64,000 nt of DNA, taken from positions 2,444,501 through 2,508,500 of the forward strand of contig JAJGBQ010000007.1 of NCBI GenBank assembly GCA_022457065.1, given 5' to 3'. Positions 32,649 through 42,626 of the stretch are shown piece by piece (position 1 is the stretch's first letter; every line of letters starts with the position of its first letter). This DNA is from Curvularia sp. ZM96. Lineage: Eukaryota > Ascomycota > Dothideomycetes > Pleosporales > Pleosporaceae. The notes under the pieces were generated by a model. The model had not been told where the DNA came from and ran no database searches. It was given only the letters and a program-made list of their open reading frames with translations. Both the position numbers and the translations under genes were made by a program.

Positions 32649-34560
32649 GGCGACAGAGCTTATGCATAAAGTGAAACTACTGACAGCTGTCAACCCTAAG
32701 CGGCAAATCGTTTAGAAGATTACTAAGAGTGCTACCGCTGTTACCACTTCATACACCCTACCATAGTTTACGTACAAAAGACCCCAGTAACTCACATCAG
32801 ACAGAGAGAGAACTTACGGGCGTATGTGATTGAAGCCTGTTCTCTTATCTTGGACGCCGACAAAATAGTGAGGTTACAGGTTGATCGGCTAGCAAGGCGA
32901 GACGCAACAAAGAGTTGATTAAGCCGTTGGAATAGAGAAGAGGTAGTGATGCGCAGCTTAATCAATGCTAGCACTAAGGGCTTGTTCTGCTGACAGCGTG
33001 TACCGCAAAAAGTTAGGTAGCAAGTACTAATATAACGTGCTAGAGAAGAATGAGTATGGAGAGGATTTAGGACGACAGAAGAGTAAATCAAGCAAGCAAA
33101 TGGATCTGGATTAACCAGTGGTCTTTATACTAACTCTATGACCTTTCTCGCGCTTGGTGCTCCTTGGATTATCTACAATCACGCCTCTTCCTCATGCAGG
33201 AACAGATCAACTAGTCTGCGACAGCAACTAACAAGTGCCACATCCTTGAATCACACTAAGATGTATGATCCATGTCACTCTAACTGTATAGGTGCTAATA
33301 TCCATGAAGTGGCTTGCAGACCACTTTGCTCTCAGTGTAGATCAAGGCGGCAGATGTTCCAACATGCATACCGCACGAGCGTGTCTATTAAGATGCCTCC
33401 CAGGAAACAGTTCCTTACGCAATTTGAGGACACAAGGTACAGGAACTACCATGATTCGAAATAGGAGAATGACAGCCTTCTAATGACAAAGAGAACTCGT
33501 CTTAGAAGCAGAGCGAAGAGAAGCGAAGAGAAGCGAAGAGAAGCGAAGAGAAGAGAAGAGAAGAGAAGAGAAGAGAAGAGAAGAGAAGAGAAGAGAAGAG
33601 AAGAGAAGCGAAGGGAAGCGAAGGGAGACATCCTGCTACCTCGTAGGATTAAGCGACCAAACCTATGCCTCTTCTTTGCGCTTGATGACCTTAGCGCCAA
33701 GGGTAAATTGATGACCCTAGCCAGCTCACCCAGGTAAGTCCGCACATGACATCCACAAATGGCTCGCACGCTCATTCCAAGGTTCTTCATCTGGATGCTG
33801 CACGTGATCTTACGCATTTGGAAGGTGGGGCGGGCATAGCGTGGAGGGGTAGTTGCCGCCTGAGAAACTCTCATATGATCTCTTTTGGGCACCAACAAGA
33901 ATCTGCATATACGCATGTTCTCTCTCACATATCCGCCAGTTAACCTGTGCAGCTACCCCCCAGCGTGTTGTTTTTGTAATCGTTTTATGAAGTAAGTAAT
34001 CATACTAATACATTAGACTGCGCTGACCTATTGCGCATCTCATAGCTATCATTTCTGACGGATTTGAATCACTGCTGCTCGAGCCTTCGAAACGTGTGCT
34101 TCGTTTCTTCTTGTATCCAGGAAAAGCTACTTCATCGCGGACTGTAGGACGACCATCCTACAATTCAGTCAGTCCTTGCTTTGACACGCGTTGAAAACAT
34201 TCATCCACTCAAATCTCCAACGTTAGAAGATCTCAGAATCAAGGAGCCCGTGCGATCCACAACTTTTCGCTAATGCCCGAGGTAGAGTCGACTCAGCGCG
34301 TTCCCCAACGTTTATCTAATGGACTTCTTCTTAGAAAGACCAAACCACAAACGGAGATTACGAATATATCAACTACCATACGTTCGAAGCAGTCGATTAT
34401 GACAGATCTATGTCTTGGAAGGCCGGCGATGGCATGGTACATGTTGGTGTGAAGGTCATGAAACCACAGAATACCGATGTGGACAACAACAACATCACGC
34501 TTCTTGAAGGGCAAAGCGTGATCGTTTACCGGATGAAGTTCAAATTGGCTAAAAAGGCTA
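32649..34560. other. Intergenic with polypurine tract
   Basis: No supportable gene. A polypurine satellite lies at 33508-33627. The frame 34293-34577 (-) has no recognisable domain and overlaps the next gene. Confidence 0.4.
33508..33627. repeat. (GAAGA/GAAGC) polypurine microsatellite
   Basis: About 120 bp of tandem AAGCG and AAGAG pentamers, purine-only on the plus strand. Open frames here (repeated EKRRE or FSSLL) are repeat artefacts. Confidence 0.95.
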
Positions 34561-35640
34561 TTATCTAGGATACGCATTCAACCATATTTTAGTACCATAT
34601 TCAAAACTGATCAATATTGTCAGCTTGCTATCGTGATCACGGTCTCTGCCATCAGGAAATGAGATCCTAGCGGCGCTAGTGCGTAATATGTTTCTTTCCT
34701 CTTCCGACTTCCTGAATTTGCTTTGTAGCATTGCCGTATAGAGGGAGTTCCCTAGTATGGTCTCCCACTCTTCGATCGATGTCATGTATTTGACTTTCTC
34801 CGCGATTGATTCTCCAATCGGTAAACAAAGCCAGATCTCCAATCCAAAATCCTCATTCTCTTCGAATGAAGGTAGCATGCGCACGGCATCAGTGAGCCTT
34901 AGACCATTCTTTTCTTCTGCTTTTCTTTTGCAACTTTCTTGTATACCGTTCGAAAGGTAGGCTCCAAGATAACGGCTAAGCTGAGTCACGTCATACCACT
35001 GTACTGTTCTAGTAAAGGCAGCCCAAGAGGCATCCTTAGGACGGCTTAAAAGTCTCAGCAGACGGGTATGAGCGGCGGCAGAGAGAAGCCAATCCTCTCG
35101 ATCTCGCAGATTCGGAATGCTCTGGGCCGCAACCGTGAACGCTCTCTCTACTGAAGTTTAGTCTTAGACTAAGCCAAGAAAGATGAACATACCAAGTGCA
35201 TCTGCCGCATCTTGTTCGGCAGTAGCCACGTGTTGTCTGGCAGTAGCCGCTTCGATCGAAAGTTCTTGACAACCACTGAATGCGCTAGCGGCTTTAGTGA
35301 GTGATGGAGGATGCGAAGCCGCAGACCACCATTGGTTAAGTTTGTGTATGAGGTCGCTTTTTTGATATAGTGATGCCATATTGTTGACCGTCCTTGCTAC
35401 TAAGACAACGCATAGCAATACTTCAGGGCCTAGCTCCTTACGAATTGCTATGGCAATGTCATGTGCACGACTTCGCATACTTCGGCGTCCAGAAGACATG
35501 CCGCTCCAGCACGATGCATCTTCCTGTAGAAGGTCGTTAAATCGTTGAATAATTGTGATTGGAGGCTTTTGGTGCATAAGCCCTTCGAAGGTGCGCCTCG
35601 TGTTCTCTATTTTTGCGTATAGGATATCGTCGTCCAACAT
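34561..35640 (-). CDS. Hypothetical helical protein, 345 residues
   Basis: Exons 35640-35193 and 35150-34561 are joined by a 42-nt intron, phase 1. The start is MLDDDILYAKIENTRRTFEG. The mostly alpha-helical body includes HDIAIAIRKELGPEVLLCVV, ATARQHVATAEQDAADALVE and RDREDWLLSAAAHTRLLRLL. The C-terminal part (EIWLCLPIGESIAEKVKYMT, then KLTILISFEYGTKIWL) has alternating strands. No family is recognised. The gene sits between two polypurine tracts (33508-33627 and 35668-35770), and the right one lies immediately before its start codon. Confidence 0.65.
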
Positions 35641-35667
35641 GCTATGAGCATCAAACTATCACTAAGA

Positions 35668-35770
35668 GCGAAGGGAAGAATTGCCAAGAGAAGGGAGTAG
35701 AAGTGGAGGAAAGAGAAGCAAAGGAAAGCGAAGAGAAGCGAAGAGAAGCGAAGAGAAGCGAAGCGAAGAG
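35668..35770. repeat. Second polypurine GAAGC/GAAGA tract
   Basis: Degenerate then regular GAAGCGAAGA units, purine-rich on the plus strand. They lie 30-130 bp upstream of the ATG of the minus-strand gene and use the same pentamers as the tract at 33508. Confidence 0.9.
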
Positions 35771-36269
35771 ATGAGAATCGAGACCTGCAACGCTAGTTCA
35801 GATCCGTGCTAGGCTGCAGAACCAAGACAAGGGATGCTGTGCCAAGTCATATCCCCCATGTTCTCTTCATCGCAGGTGGCATATTGATTGATATTTTCTA
35901 GCTTGGACGGATGGACGGATGATATGCCGGAACAACACGCTGTACTAAGGCATGCGGCACAGAGTGCTTATATGAAGATCAACTAAGCAAAGTTTGGACC
36001 ATTATTCGTGCAGAGTGGCATGCCTAGCGCCTTTCGTCGAGCAAGGCTTTTCGGTATTTATTGATAGAGCTTTGGGCACTCCAGCGTGGTACATTCAGCG
36101 AATCCTATCTACGATTACACAGAACGTAACTGCTATCTACTCGTCAATTACAACTGCTTTGATGCAAGAGCACCTTACTTCTACAATCTTGAATGTATGC
36201 TGGCCGAATCCATGTATTAATGTGGACTCCATTAATTGATATAGAAGCGACCTAAGCACACGCCAGAGA
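35771..36269. other. Intergenic
   Basis: A short plus-strand frame (35994-36239) has no domain. This is probably a shared upstream region for the genes on either side. Confidence 0.4.
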
Positions 36270-36497
36270 ATGTCAGCTAGCTCTGGGGCGACAGGCGTAT
36301 GCAACGTGTGCCAGCATGCCAACAACGAGCACAACTATTATACATGCGAAGTCCAGGGCTGTCGGAAGAAATTTAAGGTTTGCCAAGCAGGCGGTCACAC
36401 AGGTTCGAGGAACCAATATGTGCTTTGCAAGTGGTGTATCGACCATCCATACGAGTGCACCTCGTTTGATGCACATGGGATAACGCGTTTGGGGTGA
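36270..36497 (+). CDS. Cys-rich zinc-binding miniprotein
   Basis: 75 residues, MSASSGATGVCNVCQHANNE at the N-terminus. Cys and His spacing is C-x2-C, H-x4-C-x4-C (HNYYTCEVQGC), C-x4-H (CQAGGH), then C-x2-C (CKWCIDH) and a final C. This looks like a small zinc-ribbon or cross-brace fold. There is no signal peptide, so it is not an obvious secreted effector. It lies some 180 bp upstream of the 608-residue gene in the same direction. Unknown function; it could also be a remnant exon. Confidence 0.5.
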   Translation: MSASSGATGVCNVCQHANNEHNYYTCEVQGCRKKFKVCQAGGHTGSRNQYVLCKWCIDHPYECTSFDAHGITRLG

Positions 36498-36673
36498 AAG
36501 ACAAATGTCGTGGGGTCTGAGCGTCAGGAGGGGTGGACTTGATTAGGCAAGGTGCCTGTTGTTTTGTGGGGACTCCCACGTTAGTCCAAGGCTACCAGTA
36601 CGCACAGACCTTGCGATATCTAAGCGGGCTTCTTCCCTAATGTTGCCTGATACTCTCTTATTTCTCATTCACG

Positions 36674-38500
36674 ATGGTGAATAATGAACTCCAAATAAGT
36701 GAAAAACAATTCCGAGACACCTATGCAGCTGGCTTCGAAACCTGGGCTCAACTACATTCTCTCGTTGTTAAGAATACGAAGCTTCCTACTCACTGCTTTT
36801 TCACCAAAAATACGTTTCCTCTCTTACCGGCCTTCCCACAAAGCCTCAAGCTCGGAGAGCACCCTAACGGATTAAGCGCTTCTGGATTCTCTACTTGGGC
36901 ATCTTCACCAGCAACATGCTCTAGTTCCATTCCTTCTTTTCGGCGTCGGGTGCAGCTAGACGTCGCGGTGAAGGACCCAGTTCTACTCTCGATATCCGAT
37001 TTGGCTCTGACTGATACTTATTCCACGTCATGGTTCAGTTCTCAGGACGATTATCTAGCAATCCTCGTGTTAGCGTGGGCATACGTCTTATCAGCTCGTT
37101 GGGCGGAAACCGTGTCTCCAGCTTGCGCTCTCACCTATACCGACAACCTAGTAAAGCATTACGACGCAACGACAAAGTTCGATAACGCCCAGCGTTTCAC
37201 TGTTGTGGATATTGGTCCCGCAAGTCCAAAAGAATCTCGATGGTGGGCGGCTATTTTGACAAAAGGCCAGGGCTGGCAAGCCAGTATTCGATCCTCCCTT
37301 TCGTCACCGTGGTCGATTCGTGTCGAGTCGAACTCCCAATTTCTACTGGACCCAGAGCTAGATATCTCAAACTGGCAGGACTCTGCCGCAACATTCTCGG
37401 AAGCCTTTGGCTTTCTGAATACCTTTTGTTTACGTCACGACATCGTCGATCAAAGCCATGCCGCTTTAGCTGCAGTACTCCTACTACCGTATATGGCTGG
37501 TGAAACACTGCAATTGCGGTCTCCTAATTTCAGTCCACGAAAAGAATCGAGTGAGAGCCTGGTCCATGGTCACAAAGATTTCTCACTGACCCAGGCGATA
37601 CCTGAAGGGCAACACCTCGACAAACTTATCACGTTAAGTTGCAACACCAATGGCGTACTTCCCTTACTCCTTAGTGTCTTTTACGAAGCCAACATAGAAT
37701 GCAACGCTGTAACACCCTGGTTGCAAGGAACAGTCGCTGCTATCGAATCACTGGCTGGAGAAAAGCTGTCGATCTTTGGGCGCATGTGTATGGAGAGAAG
37801 ACCCGAGTTAGCGTGCATCTGGCTAGGCAGTGCCATTCTAGGTCTTCAAAAGAAACTACTACAGCATATAAAATACGGACAGATACCGATCAACCTTGAC
37901 TCCGCGGCGTGGACAGGGACAATCCAATCATTCATACAGCAACCTGTGTCTAGGCCGCTTGCAGTTGACGGATACATACAGCGCGCCGACGAATGTCGTT
38001 TACTTTTCCTGTGCCAGTCCAGAAATCACACTCGAATTCCGATCTGCCAATGGAAACCTTTTGGAAAAACCCTCAAGGACGACGTCGATCTCGAAGTAAA
38101 AGTCCACGAGCACTGCGAAGGCCATGGACTTCAATATCAAGCGTTTGTCTGGGACTGCACAGAAGGAGAGTTAACAATCCCATCATTACAGCAATGTTCC
38201 CACGGAATTCACAGTCAGCCGAGTATACAAAATGTTCAATACACAGTCCCCATTGTGTGGAAAGATTTGAACCGTGGAAAAGAGGCCATTTCAGAGAATG
38301 CCACGCGTAACATCTTCAGCTGGTTGCGTCCTGATGGGTGCGCATCATGCGAAAAGGCGATATTCGAGCATGAATGGTTAATGCCATATGATTCAGACGA
38401 AGAGCAAGAACTCGTAGAGGAAGCAACCTCTATGAACAACTTTAAACATGCCACAGAAATTCAGGAGTGGCTGAACTGCTCAAAAGAAAGTCTTCTCTAA
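36674..38500 (+). CDS. Large hypothetical protein, 608 residues
   Basis: Single exon, start MVNNELQISEKQFRDTYAAG. No catalytic motif is seen. Hydrophobic helical patches (DDYLAILVLAWAYVLSARWA, HAALAAVLLLPYMAGETLQL, PELACIWLGSAILGLQKKLL) are shorter than typical membrane helices and contain charges, so it is probably soluble. The C-terminus has a C-x2-C pair (DGCASCEKAIFEHEWL) and an acidic stretch (SDEEQELVEE). Similar long uncharacterised proteins are common in filamentous ascomycetes. Codon use and absence of stops over 1.8 kb make it a real gene. Confidence 0.75.
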   Translation: MVNNELQISEKQFRDTYAAGFETWAQLHSLVVKNTKLPTHCFFTKNTFPLLPAFPQSLKLGEHPNGLSASGFSTWASSPATCSSSIPSFRRRVQLDVAVKDPVLLSISDLALTDTYSTSWFSSQDDYLAILVLAWAYVLSARWAETVSPACALTYTDNLVKHYDATTKFDNAQRFTVVDIGPASPKESRWWAAILTKGQGWQASIRSSLSSPWSIRVESNSQFLLDPELDISNWQDSAATFSEAFGFLNTFCLRHDIVDQSHAALAAVLLLPYMAGETLQLRSPNFSPRKESSESLVHGHKDFSLTQAIPEGQHLDKLITLSCNTNGVLPLLLSVFYEANIECNAVTPWLQGTVAAIESLAGEKLSIFGRMCMERRPELACIWLGSAILGLQKKLLQHIKYGQIPINLDSAAWTGTIQSFIQQPVSRPLAVDGYIQRADECRLLFLCQSRNHTRIPICQWKPFGKTLKDDVDLEVKVHEHCEGHGLQYQAFVWDCTEGELTIPSLQQCSHGIHSQPSIQNVQYTVPIVWKDLNRGKEAISENATRNIFSWLRPDGCASCEKAIFEHEWLMPYDSDEEQELVEEATSMNNFKHATEIQEWLNCSKESLL

Positions 38501-39084
38501 TATCGAAATTGATTCAAAGCTCGTTTGGAGGTTTCTGATCTCTTCTGTCGCATCACGTCCCCCATCGTTGAGACTATCTGTACACACATCAATTCCTCTC
38601 TTTCTACTTCCAGCTTATAAACTTTTGAAGATCTCAAGATATTTTTCAATAATATCAACGTACATGTGATATGACTGCTTGTATATACTCGCACAAATGC
38701 GCAGATGAACAAAGTCAACAGTCGATGACAGTAAAAGTGAAGGCGGGGGCATAATGCACGGACCAATCAACATCTTGGGGAACTGACTTGGTGCCAAGGC
38801 CTGCGCGTCGTCGCGTACATTCGCGATCTTCTCGCGCCATCGCCGACATACAATACATTTTGCTTCTCATCACTCTGAGTCTTATCCTACTCTTTCTAGA
38901 TCATGTATGCGCGACCACCTTTGTCGACTCATGCATCTTTGAGGATATCTACGCAGTCGCGATCGCAAGTCATAGAGTCTAAGCTAATAGGTGAAGAGTC
39001 AAGTGGCTATTAGAACACTTTCGATTCAATATGCAAAAATATAGGCATTCGCAAGCACTTAACTAGGACTTATTCATTAATCTT
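38501..39084. other. Intergenic
   Basis: Short frames only (38497-38797 -, 38788-38982 +). Nothing is recognised. Confidence 0.45.
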
Positions 39085-40110
39085 CTTTCCGCTTTGCGAG
39101 CCCTCCCAGCGGCTCCATCTTTACAGTCCCAGCATCAAGGCAAAACTATCTTTCATAACCTCCTGCGGCTTGATGCTGCAGTCAGCTCGGATAACTTTGA
39201 CACCGAACGAATACGACCTTTGCTCGATGCGGTCCTCGAATTCCAGTCCGACGAAGTCGTCTAGGATAGAGTATACGACGCTGTCACCAAGTCGACGCCT
39301 CTACCACACCCTACCTCATCCCTCCACCAAACAGCAGTTTCGTGAACTCGACCGAGCAACGCAAACACGTAGACAATGTGCTGAAGGAGGAGTTAGGAGA
39401 TCTATACATTGGCATACTCGGTTTCTTCGAAGCATTCTTTGGAGATTTGCCAGATCTGAGACCAACGACGCAAGCTGCGTTAGACAAGTGCAAGGAGGAA
39501 GATAGCCCACTCTTCCAGATGGAGCGGTTGGCAGAGCTGGCCTGGAGCGGCGAAGGAAAAGGATGTTTTGGGCTGGTTTGCCCTACTTACAGAGCGGCTG
39601 TTGGACCTTGCAGATGGGTATCAGTCGGTATCTAGGATGCGCCGGCGAACACTGGCACAGCTGCATCAGCCTCTGCAAGGCTCCATTGCCGATCGCAAGT
39701 TAGACATTGGCTTTGTGGACGATCCGAACGCCAGCGTGAACTCAAAGTGTCAATGGTCACATATCCTTGTACCTAGAGAGCTCAAGAGCAACCCGTCAGC
39801 CAACAAAGCGTCTAAGGTGTGGCTCGACATTGGCCGATACGCGAGGGAGGTGCTAGCCGCACAAGACAGCCGCCGCTTTGTTCTTGGCTTTACCCTCTGT
39901 GGATCTCCGATGCGGCTATCTTGGTGGCATCGCCTCTAAGCAATTCGACATCCACAAGGATGGGTTGCAGTTCGTGTCTGCAGTGCTCGGGTTTCTCTGT
40001 ATGAACGAGGAGCAGTAGGATTTGACGTAATGATCATTACCATTGGAGACAAGCAGTATATTGAGACTAGCGGGAAAGTAGCAAAGAGTGTGCGATGAGG
40101 AGGGCGAGTT
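39085..40110 (+). pseudogene. FunK1 fungal-type protein kinase relic (N-terminal part)
   Basis: Homology can be followed across three frames: LLRLDAAVSSDNFDTERIRP and the following VYDAVTKSTP, then QRKHVDNVLKEELGDLYIGI, then KGCFGL/GWFALLTERLLDLADG, then ADRKLDIGFVDDP, LKSNPSANKASKVWL, AAQDSRRFVLGFTLCGSP and GGIASKQFDIHKDGLQF. These match the conserved N-terminal region of FunK1 kinases. In-frame TAG at 39262 (expected Trp) and TGA at 39343, frameshifts near 39345 and 39555, and a frame change near 39925 break it. It ends near 40110, before the catalytic kinase lobe. FunK1 genes are often multicopy and RIP-prone in Pleosporales. Confidence 0.8.
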
Positions 40111-40159
40111 ACTGCGTGAGGTAATCAAGCTGGACGTGGTTAATGTAACGAGACACCAA

Positions 40160-40255
40160 AGCCAAGCCGAGCCAAATCGAGTCAAGCCAAGCCAATCTGG
40201 CTGCTGGAGGGCAAAGTATCAAGCCAAGCCGGAGGCTGAGCTTGGCTTGTTGACA
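40160..40255. repeat. Degenerate AAGCC-rich tandem motif
   Basis: Repeated CCAAGCC, GAGCC and CAAGCC units, closed by GAGGCTGAGCTTGGCTTG, which is partly complementary to them. It lies at the 3' border of the FunK1 relic. Confidence 0.6.
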
Positions 40256-41267
40256 AGTATGCGGATCACGAGTCTAGGGTTAGTATATGCCGCACTTCGC
40301 ACATTACGGTGTGCCACCACGAGTAGTGCGCATCGCGTACTACGAGCCAAGAACAGGTGAGGATGGCTATTTAAAGCACTCTTCCTGCAGTACCTCGATA
40401 ACACTGAAATAGCTCTCCGACCTTTCCCTTAATAGGTACCTGCTGAGCTTTCTAGACTAATTTAAGGTCTTTGGTTGGGAGGTGGCTATTTGGCCCCACC
40501 TATATGGGATGCGACAAATATTATAAAAGGCAAAGAGTCTAGAATGGTTCAGTCACCAAGTATATCGCACTATTTTGCCCTCGCAGTGCGCGTTGTCTCT
40601 GTCATTCCTGTTAGCCACTGCACACACTGGAGTCCAACGCCAGAATGCAAACAGAAGCAAGACCGACAAGCAAAAAGGGTGATGTGAGTGGTTCGAAGAT
40701 TATGTCTTGTCAAGCATACGACCAGGCCAATCCATCCCCATTGCTAGGTGCTCAAGGGCTGGGTACACATACTCAAGATGAACTTGCTTTTTTACCCCCT
40801 CTACCGCCATCTCCAGTCCTTGGGGCCCCAGATGCCGATGCTATTGCTACCAGTATGTCAAATAAAGTCGCCCAATCACTATCAGATGCGGCAACATCCG
40901 CAGTCTATGGATTTTGTGTTACCTGTGGGGAAGTGTCAAGACATCATACCTGTGGTTATGGAAGACATGAAGAAAACCACAATGACGCTTGAGAGGAATG
41001 ATCATAACGAAGTTCAACGAGAGTATCTATGCGCATGTTCGGCGGGTTGGTGCTAATGCAGGAACATCAAATGCATAAGAATGGTTACTTGTCCAGACTG
41101 ATACACAAGCCCAAGCAAGGCTCTTTCTGCTCGAATTCAATTTCCTTCAATGTTTGTGACTGGAACCCATCTTGGCCTTCTAGATCCTACATTCTGCATA
41201 CAGTGTCCGTCATTCTGCACCCAGTCCTGTTCGCATAAATGTTGAAAGATACAAAAACATCAGCATA
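40256..41267. other. Intergenic, probably degraded
   Basis: Open frames 40645-40992 and 40748-41056 (+) show no recognisable domain. This is the left flank of the Tc1 element. Confidence 0.35.
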
Positions 41268-42624
41268 CAGCGCCGCGTCAAAAGTTCGTGCGCGTCCCCG
41301 CACGGGCCACGATCACCACTTTTTCCCACAACTTCAACACCATGCAACTCCACCAAATAACGTCTAAAAATAATTTTGAAAACACCAAATTATAGCTACG
41401 AATCTCAATATTTTGTTTGATACCCATATGCCTTACGTACGGCGTTGAGGCGGCGCGGCATACTCGTGATCAGCTTTGTAATCAAAGAATCAGGTATGCT
41501 CAACCACGCCTCGCGCAACCCATTTTTGAACTGCTCCCACTCACTATTTGTGTCGCCTATATAGTCAAACTCAGGGTGAAGCTCATGGAGTTGCTTTTCA
41601 AGTGCCCACCAGAGGTGCTCGATAGGGTTGAGATCAGGAGAATACGGTGGCCAGTCGATCGTCTGTATCCCATGAATATTGAACCACTGCCGCGAGATTC
41701 GAGCAGTATGGATAGGTGAGTTATCCTGCATAAACAGCTCGCCAGCTCTGTAATCGGGCAGTAGCCCTTCTGTAAGTGCTATCAAGTAGCTCCATGCCGT
41801 ATATCCACCTCGGCGTCGTGTTGTATCCCGTTCCATAATTACGAGTGGACTGCGACCTACAACACCACCAGGACCTATCCAAATCGCAGCCCATACCATG
41901 CGAGCAGGCTGCCGGCCAGTAGGGACAGCTTCTATCATCTTGTGCGACCATTTTTGCCCTGGTAATCTCCATACCCAAGTGGTGTTGTGGCCAGATCCGC
42001 GGGCGATACTACACTCGTCTGAAAACTTCACAACAGTCTGCCCATCCCACATGAAATTGCGCCACCTCCGCGCAAAAAGTAGACGTTTTCTGGCTACAAT
42101 CCGGGTAATAAATGGCCTGCGCTTTGCTCTGAACTTATGGTAATCCATTCGAGCAAGTCCTCGTTGAATGGTGGATCGAGAGACAGTAGGGCGGCCAGTG
42201 TTGCTATCCCACATGCTGGCCTCGCGATACAGAGCGCTATACTCGATTTTGGGGTCTCGTTTTATGATACGAAGCAGTTTACGATGATCCCTACTGGTTA
42301 ATTTAGGTGGGCGGCCCATCCGATCGTGCTTGGTGTAGGATTCTTCGGTTTCCCATCGGTTAATAACGTTCTGGACGGCACGTTGTGAGCAGCTAAGACG
42401 CACAGCGATTTCAGCAGTCCCGCACCCACCCTCCGCTTGGGCCAAGATATAAACGCGTTGCAGTTCAGATAATTCACCACCTGGCATTCGATTGCGCGAA
42501 ATTTCTACACCAAAAGGCCTCATATTGATGTAGTAATGTGGTGTTGAAAAAGTAGAGCTCTACAGAAATCACGCGTGGTGGGGTAGGCCCGTGCTCACGC
42601 GAACAAACTTTTGAGCTAGTACTG
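41268..42624 (-). mobile_element. Tc1/mariner transposon, apparently complete
   Basis: A 1357-bp element flanked by TA on both sides (41266-41267 and 42625-42626). The ends are imperfect inverted repeats of about 40 bp: both begin CAG and share TCAAAAGTT-Y-GT-K-CGCGT and then GCACGGGCC. It encodes a single uninterrupted transposase. The size, TA target site and DD34E transposase are the standard Tc1 arrangement. No C-to-T decay is evident. Confidence 0.93.
41405..42523 (-). CDS. Tc1/mariner DD34E transposase
   Basis: 372 residues. The N-terminal helix-turn-helix pair for binding the inverted repeats is LSELQRVYILAQAEGGCGTA with SCSQRAVQNVINRWE, followed by GRPPKLTSRDHRKLL and VSRSTIQRGLARM. 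The catalytic core has D1 in VVKFSDECS, D2 in LFMQDNSPIHTA and E in YSPDLNPIEHLWW, with 34 residues between D2 and E. It cuts and reinserts the element at TA dinucleotides. The frame is intact with all three acidic residues, so the enzyme may be functional. The start MRPFGVEIS is the first Met; the next Met, 12 residues on, is also possible. Confidence 0.95.
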   Translation of the reverse strand: MRPFGVEISRNRMPGGELSELQRVYILAQAEGGCGTAEIAVRLSCSQRAVQNVINRWETEESYTKHDRMGRPPKLTSRDHRKLLRIIKRDPKIEYSALYREASMWDSNTGRPTVSRSTIQRGLARMDYHKFRAKRRPFITRIVARKRLLFARRWRNFMWDGQTVVKFSDECSIARGSGHNTTWVWRLPGQKWSHKMIEAVPTGRQPARMVWAAIWIGPGGVVGRSPLVIMERDTTRRRGGYTAWSYLIALTEGLLPDYRAGELFMQDNSPIHTARISRQWFNIHGIQTIDWPPYSPDLNPIEHLWWALEKQLHELHPEFDYIGDTNSEWEQFKNGLREAWLSIPDSLITKLITSMPRRLNAVRKAYGYQTKY

Positions 42625-42626
42625 TA

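Noticed and set aside
33446..33928. ORFs across the GAAGA tract on both strands
   Set aside because: Frames of EKRRE or FSSLL repeats are by-products of a pentanucleotide microsatellite.
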